From contig CAYVUI010000058.1 in the NCBI GenBank assembly GCA_964454745.1, positions 1 to 28,761 of the forward strand: 28,761 bases of DNA, written 5' to 3'. The first letter of the stretch is position 1; every line of letters begins with the position of its first letter. Below the pieces are notes generated by a model that did no database searches, was not told where the DNA came from, and saw only the letters and a program-made list of their open reading frames with translations. The stretch comes from CAYVUI01 sp964454745 (GTDB lineage: Bacteria > Planctomycetota > Phycisphaerae > Sedimentisphaerales > Anaerohalosphaeraceae). The position numbers and the translations under genes are program-made. Below are positions 13,253 to 21,340 of the stretch, piece by piece.

Positions 13253-15619
13253 TTAGTAACCGCCGAAGGAAGAACCCGAACCTTCCTCGTCTTGTTCCGG
13301 AGCCTCAGTCCACAGCAGCTTGGCCTTAATGCGGAACCAGTGGTCCCGGACGATGTATTCCGGTTTGTCGAATGTCGTACGCCGCACCCGGCCCAGGTCC
13401 CGTTCGGTCAGGCTCGGGTCGCGGTCGATATCTTCCTGGGTAATAATATCGTAAGTCTTGCTCATCTCCTCGTTGGTCATCGGGTCAATGAGAACCTCTT
13501 CGATATACACCTTATCCGGTATGCCGCCTCGGGTAGTGGTCCGCGCTGGGGTTCTGCGTGCAGCATTTCCGTCGGCGGGGTCAGTTTCCTCGACGGGGAT
13601 ACGCTCGACTTGTTCAATAACCCCAATCCCGACGGGCATTTCCGCATCGGCCAGGTCCACTTCACCGGTTTCAAGCTGGAAATGTGTAATCTTGTTCTTG
13701 TTGTAGAGCTTGAAGGGGGCATTGGGAACCACCTGTTCGATATTGTTCAGGCGGGTTACCAAACCCCATTTTTCAATCACTTCTTTCACGCCGGCAGGGT
13801 CAAGCAGTTGACTGATATCCTTATAGGGGCTGTAGCCCTCGATCTGCACGACAAATCCGGCCCCGTCCTCCATGCCCTCTTCTTCTTCCGCATCCGGACG
13901 GTCCCTTGAGGGAGTCATTCCGCCGCCAGGCATCCCACCGGGCATACCGCCAGGCATACCTCCGGGCATTCCAAACGGGTCGCCCCCCGGCATCCCGCCG
14001 GGCATCATTCCGCCCATCCCGCCGTAAGGGTCCATACCGCCGGCCGGTGCAGTGGTACGCGTACGCCTCTGTGCAGTATCTGTAAAAGATGCTGTCAACA
14101 GGGAAGAGGAATACCGCATCGATACACTGGTAACAAATAGCTGTTTGCGGTCACTTCGAGGATAGGAAAGGATGGTTCCGACCTCACCGTTTTTATACGC
14201 CTGGAACAAATCCGCCTGATCTTCGGTATTTTGCGCGTTGGGCAGGCAGAGAATGAGCGTTTCATTGAGCCTGGGAAGGGTGTCACGATATTCGAAAAGA
14301 GAACGAACCTTGTCGATCTCGCTTTCGAGCTGCTGCTGCCGTGATTGCTGCTGGCTAAGCTGGCTCTCGGCTTCGGAGGCCTCGCTCAATGCCGAAGAGA
14401 TCGTGCTCCGATACCGTTTGGCATCGCCGTACTGGACCTTATCGAAGATTACCTTGCCCAGGCTTGCCAGCGACACGAAAAGGATAAAGCCCGCCGCGAG
14501 GTTAAGGAACATCCCCTTTCGCTGCCACATCATGGCCCGTGCCATCTTGGCCGGGAGCAGGTTGGTCTCGATCTTGCCCTGGTCAAAGACCTGTACGCCC
14601 AGGCCGTAAGCAATCCCGAAATCGGATACATTTTCATGGAATGTCGCGCTGGAAATGCCCTCGGCGAGAGCGAGTTTGTCGAAAGAGTCAGGCTTGATGA
14701 CCGGCAGGTTGAGGCTCTTGCCGAGATACTTGGCCAGTCCCTGGAGTTTCATTCCGCCGCCCATCGCGATAATCCGGGCAAAGCCGGCATCCCGTCCCGG
14801 TCCGCTGGAGGCGTAAAAGCCCAGGCTCCGCTGGATTTCGGAGGAAAGATCGGAAAAGGTCGGCCGCATCGCCGTGAAAAGCTGCTTGGCATATTTACTG
14901 ACCGCAGCGGTACGTTTGAGTTTCTCGGCCTTGCGGAAATCAAGCTTGAAGGCGTCGGCAATGGTCTCGGTAAACGCATTACCGCCAATGCGGATGCTGC
15001 GCTGCCATACACTATTGGCCGTACAGACGACCATGTTCGTATTTTCCGCCCCCATGTCCAGCAGGATCGTCGCCTTGCCTTCCTCGAGGTCCTGGTCGTA
15101 GAACAGGTAGTTATATAATGCCATCGGCCCGATCTGGACGGTGGACACATTCATTTTCTCGCGGGCATAGTTTTCGAGGTCCTCGGACACAACTTCATTC
15201 TTGATCGCAAACAGGCCGACTTCCGTATCCGGGCTGTCCTCATTTTCCATGAGCTGCCAGTCCCATTCCACCTCATTGATGTCGAAGGGGATCTGCTGGA
15301 CCGCCTCGTATTGAACCACCTTGGGAATTCCCTTTTTCTCGACGGGGGGAAGCTTGACGAACCGCGCAAAACTGTTACGCCCGGGCACGGAGATCGCAAC
15401 CGGGTCTTTGCGGACATCCTGCCGTTCGGCAAAGGTGTTAAGACTCTCACGTACGATTTCCCGGCGTTTGTCCTCGGTCATCCCCGGTGAACTGAGTAAT
15501 ACGCTGTGTTCGACGTAATCAAAACCGATCACCTCAATGGCCTCGCCGGTCCATTGGAGGTGAAGTGCTTTCAAAGCATTTGAGCCGATGTCTATTGCCC
15601 ACGTTCGCTTACTGCCCAT
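13253..15619 (-). CDS. pilM: PilM-PilN fusion protein (type IV pilus assembly)
   Basis: Residues 1-345 are PilM, an actin-like ATPase that forms a cytoplasmic ring. It shows the phosphate-1 motif AIDIGSNALKAL (8-19), LLDMGAENTN (186-195) and the adenosine-type motif AMGGGMKLQGL (285-295). It runs directly into PilN. The PilN start is recognised by ETNLLP (351-356), the conserved cytoplasmic sequence that in other bacteria binds PilM. One membrane helix (370-392) and a coiled coil (405-440) follow. The periplasmic part contains an MPGG-rich insert (528-568), then acidic sequence and a second folded segment (590-770) before SSFGGY at the end. At 788 residues it is about as long as PilM, PilN and an extra domain together. 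The ATG has GGGAG upstream. It heads the operon. Confidence 0.85.
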   Translation of the reverse strand: MGSKRTWAIDIGSNALKALHLQWTGEAIEVIGFDYVEHSVLLSSPGMTEDKRREIVRESLNTFAERQDVRKDPVAISVPGRNSFARFVKLPPVEKKGIPKVVQYEAVQQIPFDINEVEWDWQLMENEDSPDTEVGLFAIKNEVVSEDLENYAREKMNVSTVQIGPMALYNYLFYDQDLEEGKATILLDMGAENTNMVVCTANSVWQRSIRIGGNAFTETIADAFKLDFRKAEKLKRTAAVSKYAKQLFTAMRPTFSDLSSEIQRSLGFYASSGPGRDAGFARIIAMGGGMKLQGLAKYLGKSLNLPVIKPDSFDKLALAEGISSATFHENVSDFGIAYGLGVQVFDQGKIETNLLPAKMARAMMWQRKGMFLNLAAGFILFVSLASLGKVIFDKVQYGDAKRYRSTISSALSEASEAESQLSQQQSRQQQLESEIDKVRSLFEYRDTLPRLNETLILCLPNAQNTEDQADLFQAYKNGEVGTILSYPRSDRKQLFVTSVSMRYSSSLLTASFTDTAQRRTRTTAPAGGMDPYGGMGGMMPGGMPGGDPFGMPGGMPGGMPGGMPGGGMTPSRDRPDAEEEEGMEDGAGFVVQIEGYSPYKDISQLLDPAGVKEVIEKWGLVTRLNNIEQVVPNAPFKLYNKNKITHFQLETGEVDLADAEMPVGIGVIEQVERIPVEETDPADGNAARRTPARTTTRGGIPDKVYIEEVLIDPMTNEEMSKTYDIITQEDIDRDPSLTERDLGRVRRTTFDKPEYIVRDHWFRIKAKLLWTEAPEQDEEGSGSSFGGY
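13916..14038 (-). repeat. MPGG-coding tandem repeat inside the PilM-PilN gene
   Basis: Degenerate 12-base units encode repeated Met-Pro-Gly-Gly, interrupted by a short DPFG segment. Unit codons differ mainly at synonymous positions, so selection seems to act on the peptide. The same peptide repeat occurs in the third gene of the operon. Confidence 0.8.
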
Positions 15620-15661
15620 ATAACGCTCCCGCTTGATTCGACTTTATTGTTCAAAACCCTT

Positions 15662-15689
15662 ATTGTAATAAACTTGTAACCTTAGGCAA
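15662..15689 (-). promoter_or_regulatory. Promoter of the pilMN-O-P operon
   Basis: On the minus strand TTGCCT (15689-15684) and TACAAT (15667-15662) are separated by 16 bases. The predicted start near 15655 leaves a leader of about 35 bases before the ATG at 15619. The spacer contains GTTACAAG, whose complement CTTGTAAC recurs at 15800-15807 in the same divergent region, a possible regulator site. Confidence 0.5.
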
Positions 15690-15839
15690 GCCAAACTATC
15701 ATAGAAATATAAAAACCAGCAAACAAATATCTGGTTTTCCTCATAAATTGTATACGTATCAGGTGCAATATTGCTCATTATTTCACAAAAAATAACAAGC
15801 TTGTAACAGAAAAGACACGAAGAAGTGAAACAAAGCGAT

Positions 15840-17099
15840 ATGAAATCATTTAATATCATCACACTGGGCTGTAAAGTGAACCAGTATGAATCCCGCCAGA
15901 TCCATGACTTTCTCGCGTCTGCGGGACTAACCCCTGCTCAGGAGAATGCCGATCTTGTGGTCGTCAACTCCTGCTGTGTCACCCATACCGCGTCAGCCAA
16001 GAGCAGAAATGCGCTGCGAAAGGCAAAAAAAGCCAGCCCTGACGCGCATCTCGTACTGGCCGGCTGCCTGCCGATGGGCCCGGGGGAGGAGTTTCAAACC
16101 CTGCTCGGCGACGGCCTCGAAAACCTGACCATTGTTGAGGACAAAGACGACCTTGCAGAGACACTTTTGCAGGTACTCCATATCAAGGCAAGCCAACCAG
16201 CGGTATTCGGCAGGCTGCATGCGTATCATTCGCAGGTTCGGGCCTTTTTGAAGGTGCAGGACGGCTGTGACGGCTATTGCAGCTATTGCATCATTCCATC
16301 GATTCGCAAAACCATCTCCAGCCGAAACGTCTCGGACATCCTCGAAGAAGCGCAAGACCTTGTCAGAGCTGGACATAAGGAGATTGTATTGACCGGGATA
16401 TTCCTCGGTGCCTGGGGCAAGAGCACGGTTCGAAGGCAAAAATGGGCCAAACCGGACCCGGATTCTCCGTCACTGGCATCCCTGGTGGCAAAGCTGGCCA
16501 GGATTGATGGGCTGCTGAGACTTCGGCTTTCGAGCCTCGAACCCGGCGATTTAACCGATGAGCTGATCGAAACCATGGCGAAATATCCTAACGTCATGCC
16601 CCATCTGCACTTACCGCTTCAATCCGGCTCGGATACGATTTTGCAGCGAATGGGGCGTCAATACCGGACCGAGGAATACTTTAATGCGGTCAAAAAGCTG
16701 CGGGCAGCCCTGGACCAGCCCGCGGTGACCACGGATATGATTGCCGGCTTTCCCACGGAAACTGACGAAGACTTTGTCCAGACGCTAAATTTTGCCCAAA
16801 GCATCGAATTTTCCAAAATTCACGTCTTTTCCTATAGCGACCGGGCCAATACGCCCGCCAACGAATTCACACCCAAGGTGCCGGCCACGGTTATCGCAGA
16901 ACGAAGCAATGCCCTCCAGCAGCTTGACGCCGCCGGCCAAAAGGCATTCCGGGCAAAATTCATCGGAAAAGAGGTTTCGTTTCTGGTTGAATCAGAAAAT
17001 CCGCCTTCTGGAAGGACAGAACGGTATTTCATGGCATCCGATCCCGGGGCCGCCGGGGCGAAAAAGGGCGACCTGGTGACTACCATCCTGAAAAAATAG
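15840..17099 (+). CDS. mtaB: tRNA t6A37 methylthiotransferase MtaB
   Basis: MtaB is a radical SAM enzyme that adds a methylthio group to t6A at position 37 of ANN-decoding tRNAs. The 419-residue protein shows the N-terminal UPF0004 domain with cluster Cys11 (LGCKVNQYE), Cys45 (NSCCVT) and Cys76 (LAGC). The radical SAM motif CDGYCSYC gives Cys143, 147 and 150, and the SAM-binding region includes LPLQSGSD. A short TRAM-like C-terminus follows. LGCKVNQYE and CIIP separate MtaB from MiaB and RimO. An in-frame GTG at 15825 is a less likely start. Neither start has a clear ribosome binding site, and no convincing promoter was found in the divergent gap. The stop lies 2 bases before the aroDE promoter. 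Confidence 0.92.
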   Translation: MKSFNIITLGCKVNQYESRQIHDFLASAGLTPAQENADLVVVNSCCVTHTASAKSRNALRKAKKASPDAHLVLAGCLPMGPGEEFQTLLGDGLENLTIVEDKDDLAETLLQVLHIKASQPAVFGRLHAYHSQVRAFLKVQDGCDGYCSYCIIPSIRKTISSRNVSDILEEAQDLVRAGHKEIVLTGIFLGAWGKSTVRRQKWAKPDPDSPSLASLVAKLARIDGLLRLRLSSLEPGDLTDELIETMAKYPNVMPHLHLPLQSGSDTILQRMGRQYRTEEYFNAVKKLRAALDQPAVTTDMIAGFPTETDEDFVQTLNFAQSIEFSKIHVFSYSDRANTPANEFTPKVPATVIAERSNALQQLDAAGQKAFRAKFIGKEVSFLVESENPPSGRTERYFMASDPGAAGAKKGDLVTTILKK

Positions 17100-17101
17100 C
17101 C

Positions 17102-17130
17102 TTGCCATTTTTGGATAAATTGGGTATAGC
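17102..17130 (+). promoter_or_regulatory. Promoter of aroDE, predicted to give a leaderless mRNA
   Basis: TTGCCA (17102-17107) and TATAGC (17125-17130) are separated by 17 bases. The -10 box ends 7 bases before the ATG at 17138, so transcription should start at the start codon or one base before it. No Shine-Dalgarno sequence is present. The promoter fills the whole 38-base gap after mtaB. Confidence 0.6.
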
Positions 17131-17137
17131 TTGTAGT

Positions 17138-18697
17138 ATGACTTATTTAGCCGCAGCGATAGAAGTACACAGTCCGGACCATGTAAAAGAACAGGCCGCC
17201 CGCGCCGCGCAGCTCGGGGCGGAGATGATCGAGCTTCGTCTCGATGGTTTACCAAATCTCAGCGAGCAGGCTGTGCGGGATTCGATTCGCAACGCCAAAT
17301 CTTCGGAGTTGCCGATTATCGCAACCTGCCGGGACCCGAAAGAAGGGGGTGTAAACTCACACGGGCCCGACCAGCGGCTCCAGACCCTTCTCTGGGCGAT
17401 TGAGGAAAATGTTGAGTTTGTAGACTGTGAATATGCGAATTATAAAGAAGATATAAAAGAGCAGCTTTCCACGGCAGTAAAAAAGGCCGGAAGCACTCGG
17501 CTGATCCTGTCAGCTCATCAGTTTCAGGGCAAATTCAATGACTTGCAGGTCCTGTATGACTGCATCCTGGCCGTCGAGCCCGATGCAATCCCCAAGCTGG
17601 TATACCAGGCAAATCATATCAACGACTGCTTTGAGGCCTTTGATGTCCTCCATGACAAAGACGGCGATGTGATTATCCTTTGCATGGGGCCCGCGGGGAT
17701 GATCTCGCGGATCCTGGCCAAAAAGCTCGGTTCGCTGGTCAGCTATGCCAGCCTCGAAACCGCCGCGGAAACCGCACCGGGCCAGTGTACAGTCGAGCAG
17801 ATGCGCTCGCTGTACCGCTGGGACCGTATTGATACGGAAACACACCTTTACGGCATTATCGGAGACCCGGTAGGCCACTCGATGAGCCCGCGAAATTTCA
17901 ATTCCTGCTTCGAAAACGAGGGCATGAACCGCCTCTATCTGCCGCTGCACGTGCAGGGAGAACGTGAGGACCTGGAGACCTTTTTAACCGAAGTCAGCCA
18001 GCGGCAGTGGCTGGATTTCCACGGCTTTAGCGTGACGATTCCGCACAAGACCGCGTCGCTGTTTTACGTGGAAAACCACGGTGAATACGTCGATCCGCTG
18101 GCAGGCAAGATCGGTGCCGCGAATACGCTCAAGCTCGGTTTCGGCGGCATTTTGACCGCTTACAATACCGATTACATCGGGGCTTTGACGGCCCTGACAC
18201 AGGCGATGGGCATCGACAAGCATGATCTGCACCAGTGCGAGGTCGCGGTGGTCGGTGCCGGCGGGGCCGCGAGGGCGGTCATTACCGGCCTGGCCGATGT
18301 CGGAGCCCACATCACCATCTACAACCGCACACTCAAAAGGGCTCAGTCCCTGGCGGATGAATACAAGGCAAAGGCCAAATCGCTCGATGAGCTTGGCGAG
18401 CTTTCCGCGGATATCATCATCAACTGCACCAGCATCGGCATGCACCCCAATGTTGACGCCAGCCCGATCCCTGCCGAGGTCATCCGTGAGGGGATGGTCG
18501 TGTTCGATACGGTGTATACGCCGCTGGAGACGCTGCTGCTTAAGGACGCCAAAAAAGCGGGGGCCAAATGCGTCAGTGGTATCGAGATGTTCGTTCACCA
18601 GGCACTGGCACAGTACAAAATCTTCACCGGTCAGGAGCCCGGCGCGGACCTTGAGGGTTTCATGCGGAAAACCGTTCTGGAAGCTCTATCTGAATAA
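17138..18697 (+). CDS. aroDE: Bifunctional 3-dehydroquinate dehydratase (type I) / shikimate dehydrogenase
   Basis: This protein catalyses steps three and four of the shikimate pathway: dehydration of 3-dehydroquinate, then NADPH-dependent reduction to shikimate. Residues 1-225 are a type I (Schiff-base) dehydratase, with Glu32 in ELRLDG, His127 in LSAHQFQG and the Schiff-base Lys153 in IPKLVYQA. Residues 235-519 are AroE, with the shikimate-binding HSMSPRNFN (247-255), catalytic Lys304 in SVTIPHK and Asp345 in NTD. The nucleotide motif GAGGAARA (373-380) and NRT (396-398) indicate NADP. The fusion order matches that of plants and some Chlamydiae and Planctomycetes. The ATG at 17138 was chosen because it starts the first TIM-barrel strand and lies at the predicted transcription start. 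Confidence 0.95.
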   Translation: MTYLAAAIEVHSPDHVKEQAARAAQLGAEMIELRLDGLPNLSEQAVRDSIRNAKSSELPIIATCRDPKEGGVNSHGPDQRLQTLLWAIEENVEFVDCEYANYKEDIKEQLSTAVKKAGSTRLILSAHQFQGKFNDLQVLYDCILAVEPDAIPKLVYQANHINDCFEAFDVLHDKDGDVIILCMGPAGMISRILAKKLGSLVSYASLETAAETAPGQCTVEQMRSLYRWDRIDTETHLYGIIGDPVGHSMSPRNFNSCFENEGMNRLYLPLHVQGEREDLETFLTEVSQRQWLDFHGFSVTIPHKTASLFYVENHGEYVDPLAGKIGAANTLKLGFGGILTAYNTDYIGALTALTQAMGIDKHDLHQCEVAVVGAGGAARAVITGLADVGAHITIYNRTLKRAQSLADEYKAKAKSLDELGELSADIIINCTSIGMHPNVDASPIPAEVIREGMVVFDTVYTPLETLLLKDAKKAGAKCVSGIEMFVHQALAQYKIFTGQEPGADLEGFMRKTVLEALSE

Positions 18698-18703
18698 ATA
18701 GTA

Positions 18704-18732
18704 TTGCTTTACGGTGTTCTGGCAGATACAAT
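18704..18732 (+). promoter_or_regulatory. Promoter of argG
   Basis: TTGCTT (18704-18709) and TACAAT (18727-18732) are separated by 17 bases. The predicted start near 18739 leaves a leader of about 42 bases with ACGAGG before the ATG at 18781. No arginine-repressor box was recognised. Confidence 0.6.
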
Positions 18733-18780
18733 TCGAGTTTTCAATACCGGCAATAACAGGATTTCAAACGAGGTTTGAAT

Positions 18781-20025
18781 ATGGCGAAGAAAGAAAAGGT
18801 GGTTCTGGCGTACAGCGGCGGTTTGGATACGAGTGTCATCCTGCCGTGGCTTAAGGAAACATACGGATACGAGGTGGTGGCGTTTGCCGCGGAACTCGGG
18901 CAGGGCGACGAACTGCAGGGCATCCGCAAAAAGGCACTGGCAACCGGGGCCGTGGAATGTGTCGTCAAGGACCTGCGGGAAGAGTTTATATGCGATTACA
19001 TCTGGCCGACGCTAAAGGCCGGCGCAGTTTATGAGAATAACTACCTGCTCGGCACCAGCATGGCACGGCCGCTGATCGCCAAGTACCAGGTCGATGTCGC
19101 CCATCAGTTCGGGGCTACAGCCGTCGCCCATGGTGCTACGGGCAAGGGCAACGACCAGGTACGCTTTGAGCTTACCTTTATGGCACTGGACCCGTCGCTT
19201 CGGATCATCGCGCCGTGGAAAGACCCGAATTTTGACCTGACCTCGCGCGAAGCGGCGGTGGATTACGCCAGAAAGCACAATATCCCCATCGAACAGACGA
19301 AAAAGAAGATCTATTCGCGTGACCGCAATATCTGGCACATCAGCCATGAAGGCGCGGACCTCGAGGACCCCTGGAACGAGCCCAAGGATTCACTGTTCGT
19401 GATCTCGGTACCGGCGAAAAAAGCCCCGGCAAAGGCGGGGTATGTCGAGGTCGGCTTTGAAAAGGGCGTTCCGGTATCCATTGACGGCAAAAAGGTCGGC
19501 CCGGTCAAAATGCTCGAAACGCTAAATGAAATCGGCGGTGCGCACGCGGTCGGACAGGATGACATCGTGGAAAACCGGCTCGTCGGCATGAAAAGCCGCG
19601 GCGTGTACGAGACGCCGGGCGGAACGATCCTGGTTACCGCGCACAAGGCACTGGAATCGCTTTGCCTGGACCGCGAGACGATGCACTACAAGCAGCACAT
19701 CGGGCTAAAATACGCTGAGATGGTCTATTACGGCCAGTGGTTCTGCCGCCTGCGGGAAGCGCTGGATTCGTTTGTCAATGTTACGCAGGAGAACGTGACC
19801 GGTACCGTGCGTGTAAAGCTCTTTAAGGGCAATTGCACAGCCGTGGGCGTCAAATCGCCCAAGAGCCTGTACAATCCGTCACTGGCGAGCTTTGAGATGG
19901 GCAGCGACTACGAGCCGACTGACGCAATCGGCTTTATCCGGCTGTTCGGCCTGCCGATGAAAGTCGCCGGTATGGTCGATAAACTCGGCAGAAAAGGTAA
20001 GAAAAAGGCGAAAAAGAAGAAATAA
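18781..20025 (+). CDS. argG: Argininosuccinate synthase
   Basis: ArgG joins citrulline and aspartate using ATP, the penultimate step of arginine synthesis. The N-type ATP pyrophosphatase motif SGGLDTS is at residues 12-18. The conserved ATGKGNDQVRFE segment (about 119-130) that binds ATP and citrulline is intact, as is the multifunctional C-terminal oligomerisation domain. At 414 residues it is slightly longer than usual (about 400) because of a Lys-rich tail of about 12 residues. The ATG at 18781 has CGAGG 9 bases upstream; an in-frame TTG at 18775 is unlikely. No other arginine gene lies in the window, and the gene has its own promoter. Confidence 0.97.
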   Translation: MAKKEKVVLAYSGGLDTSVILPWLKETYGYEVVAFAAELGQGDELQGIRKKALATGAVECVVKDLREEFICDYIWPTLKAGAVYENNYLLGTSMARPLIAKYQVDVAHQFGATAVAHGATGKGNDQVRFELTFMALDPSLRIIAPWKDPNFDLTSREAAVDYARKHNIPIEQTKKKIYSRDRNIWHISHEGADLEDPWNEPKDSLFVISVPAKKAPAKAGYVEVGFEKGVPVSIDGKKVGPVKMLETLNEIGGAHAVGQDDIVENRLVGMKSRGVYETPGGTILVTAHKALESLCLDRETMHYKQHIGLKYAEMVYYGQWFCRLREALDSFVNVTQENVTGTVRVKLFKGNCTAVGVKSPKSLYNPSLASFEMGSDYEPTDAIGFIRLFGLPMKVAGMVDKLGRKGKKKAKKKK

Positions 20026-20087
20026 TGCTGATATTCCGGTGATCTAACCGATGACACAATAGCGAAATCTTAACCGAAGGAGTGGTT

Positions 20088-21290
20088 TTGGGTCTTTTGA
20101 TTCTGACATTATTGTATCTTTTCGCGGTCGGTGCCTCGGTCGGTTCGTTTTTGAATGTGCTGGTTTACCGTCTGCCGCGAGACCGTTCCATCGTTTCTCC
20201 CCCGAGCAGTTGCCCTTCGTGCAATAACCGGATTCGCTTTTATGACAACATCCCGATTCTTTCGTGGCTGGTCCTCGGCGGCAAATGCCGCAATTGCTCA
20301 GCGAAGATTTCCCCGCGGTACATTATTATCGAGTTTATTACGGGCATGATCTTTGTGGCCCTGTTCTGGTATTACTTCCTGTTCCAGGGGCCAAATTTCG
20401 GCTTTGAGTCGGCCGATCCGATTGTAAAGTTCTTCACAGAGGGCGGCTGGCTGATTTATACGGCCCACCTGGTACTGATCTGCGCATTTTTGGCAGGTTC
20501 GGCGATTGACCTGGAGCTGTGGGTAATCCCGATCAGCCTGTGCTGGTTTGTCACAATTGCCGGGATCGTCTCCAGTGGAGCGGCACCCTTGGTCATGGAG
20601 GCCGAGAGAATCCAGGCACTTTCGCTGTTTCCGACGGCTGGGCCGCGTCTGGCGGGCATGAGCCTCGGGGCGGCAATCGGGCTGGCCATTTCGCTGATTC
20701 TGCTTCGATGCGGGGTGATCGCCCAAAGTTACGACCTGCCCGAGGACGAAAACCCGCAGGATACGAAAGAGGGCGAAGTGCCCAACGTTCCCGAGCAGAT
20801 TCAGCAGGAAAACGAGATGTACAACCACCGCAGGGAGATCGCGAAGGAGATTTTGTTCCTGATGCCGGTGCTGACGGGAATTTTGATGGGATTTTCGCTT
20901 ACCGGCCCCGAGCCGCCGCTTTGGTGGATGAATTTTTCACAACATCCTGTGATTTCCGGCGTTCTGGGCAGCCTGTGGGGCTATTTTGCCGGCTGCGGGA
21001 TCGTGTGGATTACCCGGATTCTCGGCACGCTGGCCTTCGGACGCGAGGCGATGGGCCTTGGCGATGTACACCTGATGGGAGCGGCAGGAGCGGTCCTCGG
21101 GCCCTTTACCCCGGTCGTCGGCTTCTTCGCGGCACCGTTTTTCGGGCTTGGATGGGCGGTCATGGGACTGATTTTTCAAAAAAGAAGAGAAATTCCTTAC
21201 GGTCCGTTCTTGTCAATGGGTGTTTTTCTGGTTATGATTTTTAAAGACTGGTTCCGCGTCATGATCGGCGCGGAGTTTTTTCTCCAGTAA
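20088..21290 (+). CDS. pilD: Prepilin peptidase (A24 aspartic protease, PilD/GspO type) with enlarged middle
   Basis: The enzyme cleaves the leader peptide of type IV prepilins in the inner membrane, and many members also methylate the new N-terminus. The N-terminal domain has the zinc-type tetrad Cys42, Cys45, Cys67, Cys70 and the family sequence GSFLNVLVYRLP. The catalytic aspartates are Asp141 (SAIDLELWVIP) and Asp326 (GLGDVHLMG). The second half is all membrane helices. The distance between the two Asp residues (185) is far greater than the usual 60 or so, owing to a charged insert of about 60 residues (225-285) and additional helices. The TTG start at 20088 was chosen because AAGGAG lies 5 bases upstream; a GTG at 20082 overlaps that site. 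It probably processes pilins for the operon at 9954-15619. Confidence 0.9.
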   Translation: MGLLILTLLYLFAVGASVGSFLNVLVYRLPRDRSIVSPPSSCPSCNNRIRFYDNIPILSWLVLGGKCRNCSAKISPRYIIIEFITGMIFVALFWYYFLFQGPNFGFESADPIVKFFTEGGWLIYTAHLVLICAFLAGSAIDLELWVIPISLCWFVTIAGIVSSGAAPLVMEAERIQALSLFPTAGPRLAGMSLGAAIGLAISLILLRCGVIAQSYDLPEDENPQDTKEGEVPNVPEQIQQENEMYNHRREIAKEILFLMPVLTGILMGFSLTGPEPPLWWMNFSQHPVISGVLGSLWGYFAGCGIVWITRILGTLAFGREAMGLGDVHLMGAAGAVLGPFTPVVGFFAAPFFGLGWAVMGLIFQKRREIPYGPFLSMGVFLVMIFKDWFRVMIGAEFFLQ

Positions 21291-21340
21291 ATTTAATTTG
21301 AAGTTATGCAAATTAGGATCGTCAGGAAAGGGATGTCACT

